A stretch of 9,727 bases of DNA from Chromatiaceae bacterium (GTDB taxonomy: Bacteria > Pseudomonadota > Gammaproteobacteria > Chromatiales > Chromatiaceae). Positions 7,248 through 9,727 of the stretch are shown here, piece by piece. The notes beneath the pieces were generated by a model. That model saw only the letters and a program-made list of their open reading frames with translations. It was not told the DNA's origin and made no database searches. Positions within the stretch are counted from its first letter, which is position 1. The number at the start of each line of letters is the position of its first letter. Location of the stretch: positions 1 to 9,727 of the forward strand of contig DTXR01000229.1 of NCBI GenBank assembly GCA_012962365.1, read 5' to 3'. The position numbers and the translations under genes are program-made.

Positions 7248-9236
7248 TCAGTATTTCAGCTCCGCCCTCAGAAACAGCTCCCGGACCATATTGTGGGGTG
7301 GCGCATTGAGTACTGCTTCTTTTCCGAATTCCTGGTGGGAGGCATCGAGCAGGTTGCGACCAATCAATGATAGCGACAGGTTACCGTTGACATGCCAGCC
7401 AATGCGGGCGTCCAGTTCCACATAGTCGTCCACGTTGAAGTCTTCCAGAACATCTACATAACGAAGAAAAAGATCCAGTTCCAGATTGTTCGGCAGGTTC
7501 AGTCCACCGCGCAGCCCGGCTTGTTGTTCGGGTGACTGGCGTTGTATTTCTACCGATTCAAGAGAGTGGCTACCTTCCTCTACGCTGAGATTCATTTTCA
7601 GCAGTGAATACCACGCCTGCAGGCGCAGATCATCCGTCACGCGCCAGTCGGTGGTCAGTTCCATGCCCCATGAGAGTCCCTGCATCCTGTTTTTCGACGT
7701 AACAGGAATAATCCAGCGAGGGAAAGGCAGTGGGTTGAGTTCAGGGGGGTAAAGCTCTAGGGTTCGCAATTCTTCATAGTCATTATAAAACAGGGCAAGA
7801 TCCATCCCCATGTGTTCGACAGGTTGCCAGCGGTAGCCGGCTTCATAGGCGATGAGCGTCTCTGATTCCATCACCTTGTCCGTGGTCATGCGGTAGTTGA
7901 CGGGGAGTCCGCCTGTTCCAGCGCTTGGTGGAAGTGCCAGTTGTTCTGCTGCCATATCATGTTCGGCACGGTTTGGCGTACGCACAGCACGGGATATGGA
8001 GGCCCAAAGCGTCGAATTGGGTTGTGGATGCCAACGGATGCGTATACTCGGCTGTATTTCGTAACCGGTGAAATCATTATGTTCCAACTTGGTTCCCAGC
8101 GTCAGGAACCAGCGGTCGTCAGCCAGAACGATCTCATCCTGGATGAATGCACTGAACCGGGAAAAGGAACGCACGGGCGGTTCCGCATAGCCCAGCCCCC
8201 TGTTCTGTATGTCACTGCGTTGCCACCTGTACCCAAGTCCTGCGATTACATCATGGCGCCCCAGAGGAATGAATCGATGACGGTACTCGAGATCGATCGT
8301 ATCCTCCAGTTCCTGCATCTCTGTGAACGCACTGTCGGTTATCATCCTGAAATGACTGTAATAAGCCTGAAAGCTGTCCTCGGCGCCGGATTCCCGAATA
8401 TGTTGCCACTGGGTCATCAGGTTGCCACCAGACAACCGGGGATCCTGTGCGTCTGCGGTATAAAGTTCAGCCTGAACGGCTAGCGCATCGTCTACGCTGG
8501 TTTCCCAGTCACCGCGCAGACCAAATCGTTTGCCATAGAATTCTTTTTCATCCCGTCCGTTAGGCAGTTTTTCCTGCGGGTTTCGATCATCGTACTTTAT
8601 ATACGCCCGCACTGTTCCGGATTCGCCTGTTTGTATTCCATGCCGGACGGCAGCTCCGCTTTGCTGATTGCCACCGTGAGCGGTTGCCAACATGCCTTGT
8701 GTGTCGGAAGCGTTCTTCGTGATGATGTTGATAACGCCGTTAACAGCATTCGCACCCCAGGTCGATGCCCCCGGACCGCGGATGACTTCGATTCTCTCGA
8801 CATCCGCCAGAAGCGTATCGAATGCTTCCCAGTACACGCCGGAGAACAGGGAATTATAGACACTGCGGCCATCGATCATCACCAGCAATTTGTTGGCAAA
8901 CCGGCTGTTGAAGCCACGGGAGCTGATGGCCCATTCTGACGTGTCGATACGCGCCACATTCATGCCGGGGACCAGGCGCAGCAATTCAGGGATGCTGCTG
9001 TACCCGCTACGGCGAATATCTTCGCTGGTCAGAACGAAAACCGCTGCAGCACTGTCTGCAAGTCTCTCCGGCTTTTTCGAAAGAATGGATACCTGCATAT
9101 CGGCCAATTGCTCAAGGGACAATTCTTTCAGGTCTTCGATGCTCTTGTCCACTGCGCAAACTGGTGCAGCAAAAGCAAGCACACTCGCTACTAGCGCCAG
9201 GTTCAGGTTTTTTACCGCATACCTACAACGTCCCAT
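7248..9236 (-). CDS. TonB-dependent outer-membrane receptor
   Basis: This is a predicted ligand-gated outer-membrane barrel energised by TonB-ExbBD. Residues 1-28 are a signal peptide (cleavage after VCA, before VDKS). A short segment (about 29-58, with LKELSLEQLADMQVS) precedes the plug and may hold the TonB-contact region; there is no room for an STN signalling domain. The plug spans about 59-175: AAAVFVLTSEDIRRSG, then LLRLVPGM (85-92), SSRGFNSRFANKLLVMIDGR (105-124) and VERIEVIRGPGASTWGANAV (146-165), all highly typical. Plug and barrel together reach residue 662, which ends in LKY with a terminal aromatic residue as expected for barrel assembly. The substrate cannot be told from the sequence; annotations such as siderophore, heme or cobalamin receptor would be guesses. 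It is the first gene of the apparent receptor, YfiR-like protein, kinase operon, which suggests a role in sensing or uptake tied to that kinase. Confidence 0.93.
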   Translation of the reverse strand: MGRCRYAVKNLNLALVASVLAFAAPVCAVDKSIEDLKELSLEQLADMQVSILSKKPERLADSAAAVFVLTSEDIRRSGYSSIPELLRLVPGMNVARIDTSEWAISSRGFNSRFANKLLVMIDGRSVYNSLFSGVYWEAFDTLLADVERIEVIRGPGASTWGANAVNGVINIITKNASDTQGMLATAHGGNQQSGAAVRHGIQTGESGTVRAYIKYDDRNPQEKLPNGRDEKEFYGKRFGLRGDWETSVDDALAVQAELYTADAQDPRLSGGNLMTQWQHIRESGAEDSFQAYYSHFRMITDSAFTEMQELEDTIDLEYRHRFIPLGRHDVIAGLGYRWQRSDIQNRGLGYAEPPVRSFSRFSAFIQDEIVLADDRWFLTLGTKLEHNDFTGYEIQPSIRIRWHPQPNSTLWASISRAVRTPNRAEHDMAAEQLALPPSAGTGGLPVNYRMTTDKVMESETLIAYEAGYRWQPVEHMGMDLALFYNDYEELRTLELYPPELNPLPFPRWIIPVTSKNRMQGLSWGMELTTDWRVTDDLRLQAWYSLLKMNLSVEEGSHSLESVEIQRQSPEQQAGLRGGLNLPNNLELDLFLRYVDVLEDFNVDDYVELDARIGWHVNGNLSLSLIGRNLLDASHQEFGKEAVLNAPPHNMVRELFLRAELKY

Positions 9237-9320
9237 TTTTTGTTACCTCTGCAGGCCTCTCCTGAGACTTGCTCAATAATGTTGGAATACAATTTTTACC
9301 GTTTTGAGTCCGCACGCCGA
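9237..9320 (-). other. Intergenic region upstream of the receptor operon
   Basis: This 84-nt gap separates the end of the EAL gene from the receptor start and is the longest non-coding stretch in the window. It is the likeliest place for a promoter of the receptor, YfiR-like and kinase genes. Reading on the minus strand I find an AT-rich middle (about 9270-9297) but no -35 and -10 pair with good spacing, no Fur-like box, and no convincing hairpin plus T-run. Either the promoter is of a non-standard type or the operon is read through from the EAL gene. Confidence 0.4.
9245..9250 (-). promoter_or_regulatory. Shine-Dalgarno for the TonB-dependent receptor
   Basis: AGAGGT lies eight bases before the ATG at 9236 on the minus strand. 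It is the best ribosome site in the window and fixes the receptor start. Confidence 0.7.
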
Positions 9321-9727
9321 TTAATCTGGTTTGCGTTTTGAGCCAACAGGCAAGTGCGTGATATTTGTCTTTGTTGATTTCTTCAGGGGCAGGAAACTGG
9401 TTTTTGCCAGCGTCGGTATATGTTCGGGCAGTACCGGTCGGCTGAACAGGTAACCCTGCACTGAATCGCATTGAATATCCTTGAGTGTTTCCAGCTGCTG
9501 TTTTTCTTCTACGCCTTCGGCAACGACGACATGTCCCATGGCATGAGCTACATCCACGATCGTCCCGACGAGGATGGAAGAGCTCTTGTCCTGTGTCATA
9601 TCAGAGATGAAAATCCGGTCGATTTTCAGGCAATCGATAGGCAGAGATTTGAGCGATGCGAGAGATGAGTATCCTGTTCCAAAGTCATCGATGGCTATCC
9701 TGACACCCATATTACGCAGCTTTTTGA
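9321..9727 (-). CDS. EAL-domain protein, predicted c-di-GMP phosphodiesterase (5' end outside the window)
   Basis: This is the C-terminal portion of a protein predicted to hydrolyse cyclic di-GMP to linear pGpG. The frame is open through the right edge, so the gene begins beyond it; the Met at 9710 is internal. The visible catalytic and binding motifs are IDDFGTGYSSL, LKIDRIFI with its lysine, VVAEGVE with its glutamate, and the closing QGYLFSRP. All are intact, arguing for an active enzyme. The EAL signature itself, and any GGDEF, PAS or membrane sensor parts, would lie upstream and cannot be seen. After the domain comes a tail of about 35 residues, basic and without recognisable features. 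It runs in the same direction as the receptor operon, 84 nt upstream of it, so it may share a signal or transcript with it. Confidence 0.9.
   Translation of the reverse strand, partial: KKLRNMGVRIAIDDFGTGYSSLASLKSLPIDCLKIDRIFISDMTQDKSSSILVGTIVDVAHAMGHVVVAEGVEEKQQLETLKDIQCDSVQGYLFSRPVLPEHIPTLAKTSFLPLKKSTKTNITHLPVGSKRKPD

Noticed and set aside
7941..8483. A 180-codon plus-strand open frame opposite the receptor gene
   Set aside because: The receptor frame is well supported throughout, and the opposing product has no coherent domain or signal.
9237..9320. A sigma-70 promoter or Fur box for the receptor operon
   Set aside because: No -35/-10 pair with about 17 bp spacing and no 19-bp Fur-like palindrome could be identified by eye.

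Overview
The window reads as ordinary, tightly packed bacterial chromosome. It most likely comes from a gammaproteobacterium: a Gram-negative envelope is required by the TonB-dependent receptor, the periplasmic YfiR-family protein and the TlpA/DsbE-type thioredoxin, and the protein sequences have a gammaproteobacterial flavour. I cannot place it to genus. Almost every base is coding. The only gene-free gaps are 8, 28, 17 and 84 nt, so no stretch over 300 nt lacks a gene. I see no tRNA, rRNA, insertion sequence, CRISPR array or obvious phage trace.

Left part (1-4257), envelope and polysaccharide genes. The tail of an unidentified gene ends at 68 and is followed directly by a secreted lytic transglycosylase (69-815). 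That gene overlaps by one base a 629-residue family 61 glycosyltransferase fused to six TPR repeats (815-2704). Facing it tail to tail, with the two stop codons touching, is a family 2 glycosyltransferase carrying an extra C-terminal Rossmann-like domain (2705-3718, minus). Only 8 nt separate the start of that gene from the divergent start of a membrane-anchored thioredoxin-fold protein (3727-4257). Together these genes suggest cell-wall remodelling and surface glycan synthesis, with a thiol-redox protein beside them.

Right part (4286-9727, all minus strand), a sensory module. Read in transcription order it starts with the C-terminal end of an EAL-domain protein, predicted to be a cyclic-di-GMP phosphodiesterase and cut by the window edge. 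After 84 nt comes a TonB-dependent outer-membrane receptor, after 17 nt a YfiR-family periplasmic protein, and with a 4-nt overlap a hybrid sensor histidine kinase. The kinase has a periplasmic sensor region that I compare to CHASE8, then HAMP, HisKA, ATPase, a degenerate receiver and an intact receiver.

The most interesting reading is that receptor, YfiR-like protein and kinase form one signalling chain from outer membrane through periplasm to inner membrane. This would parallel YfiR control of the diguanylate cyclase YfiN in Pseudomonas, but with a kinase as output. The gene order and domains are visible in the sequence; the functional coupling is inference.
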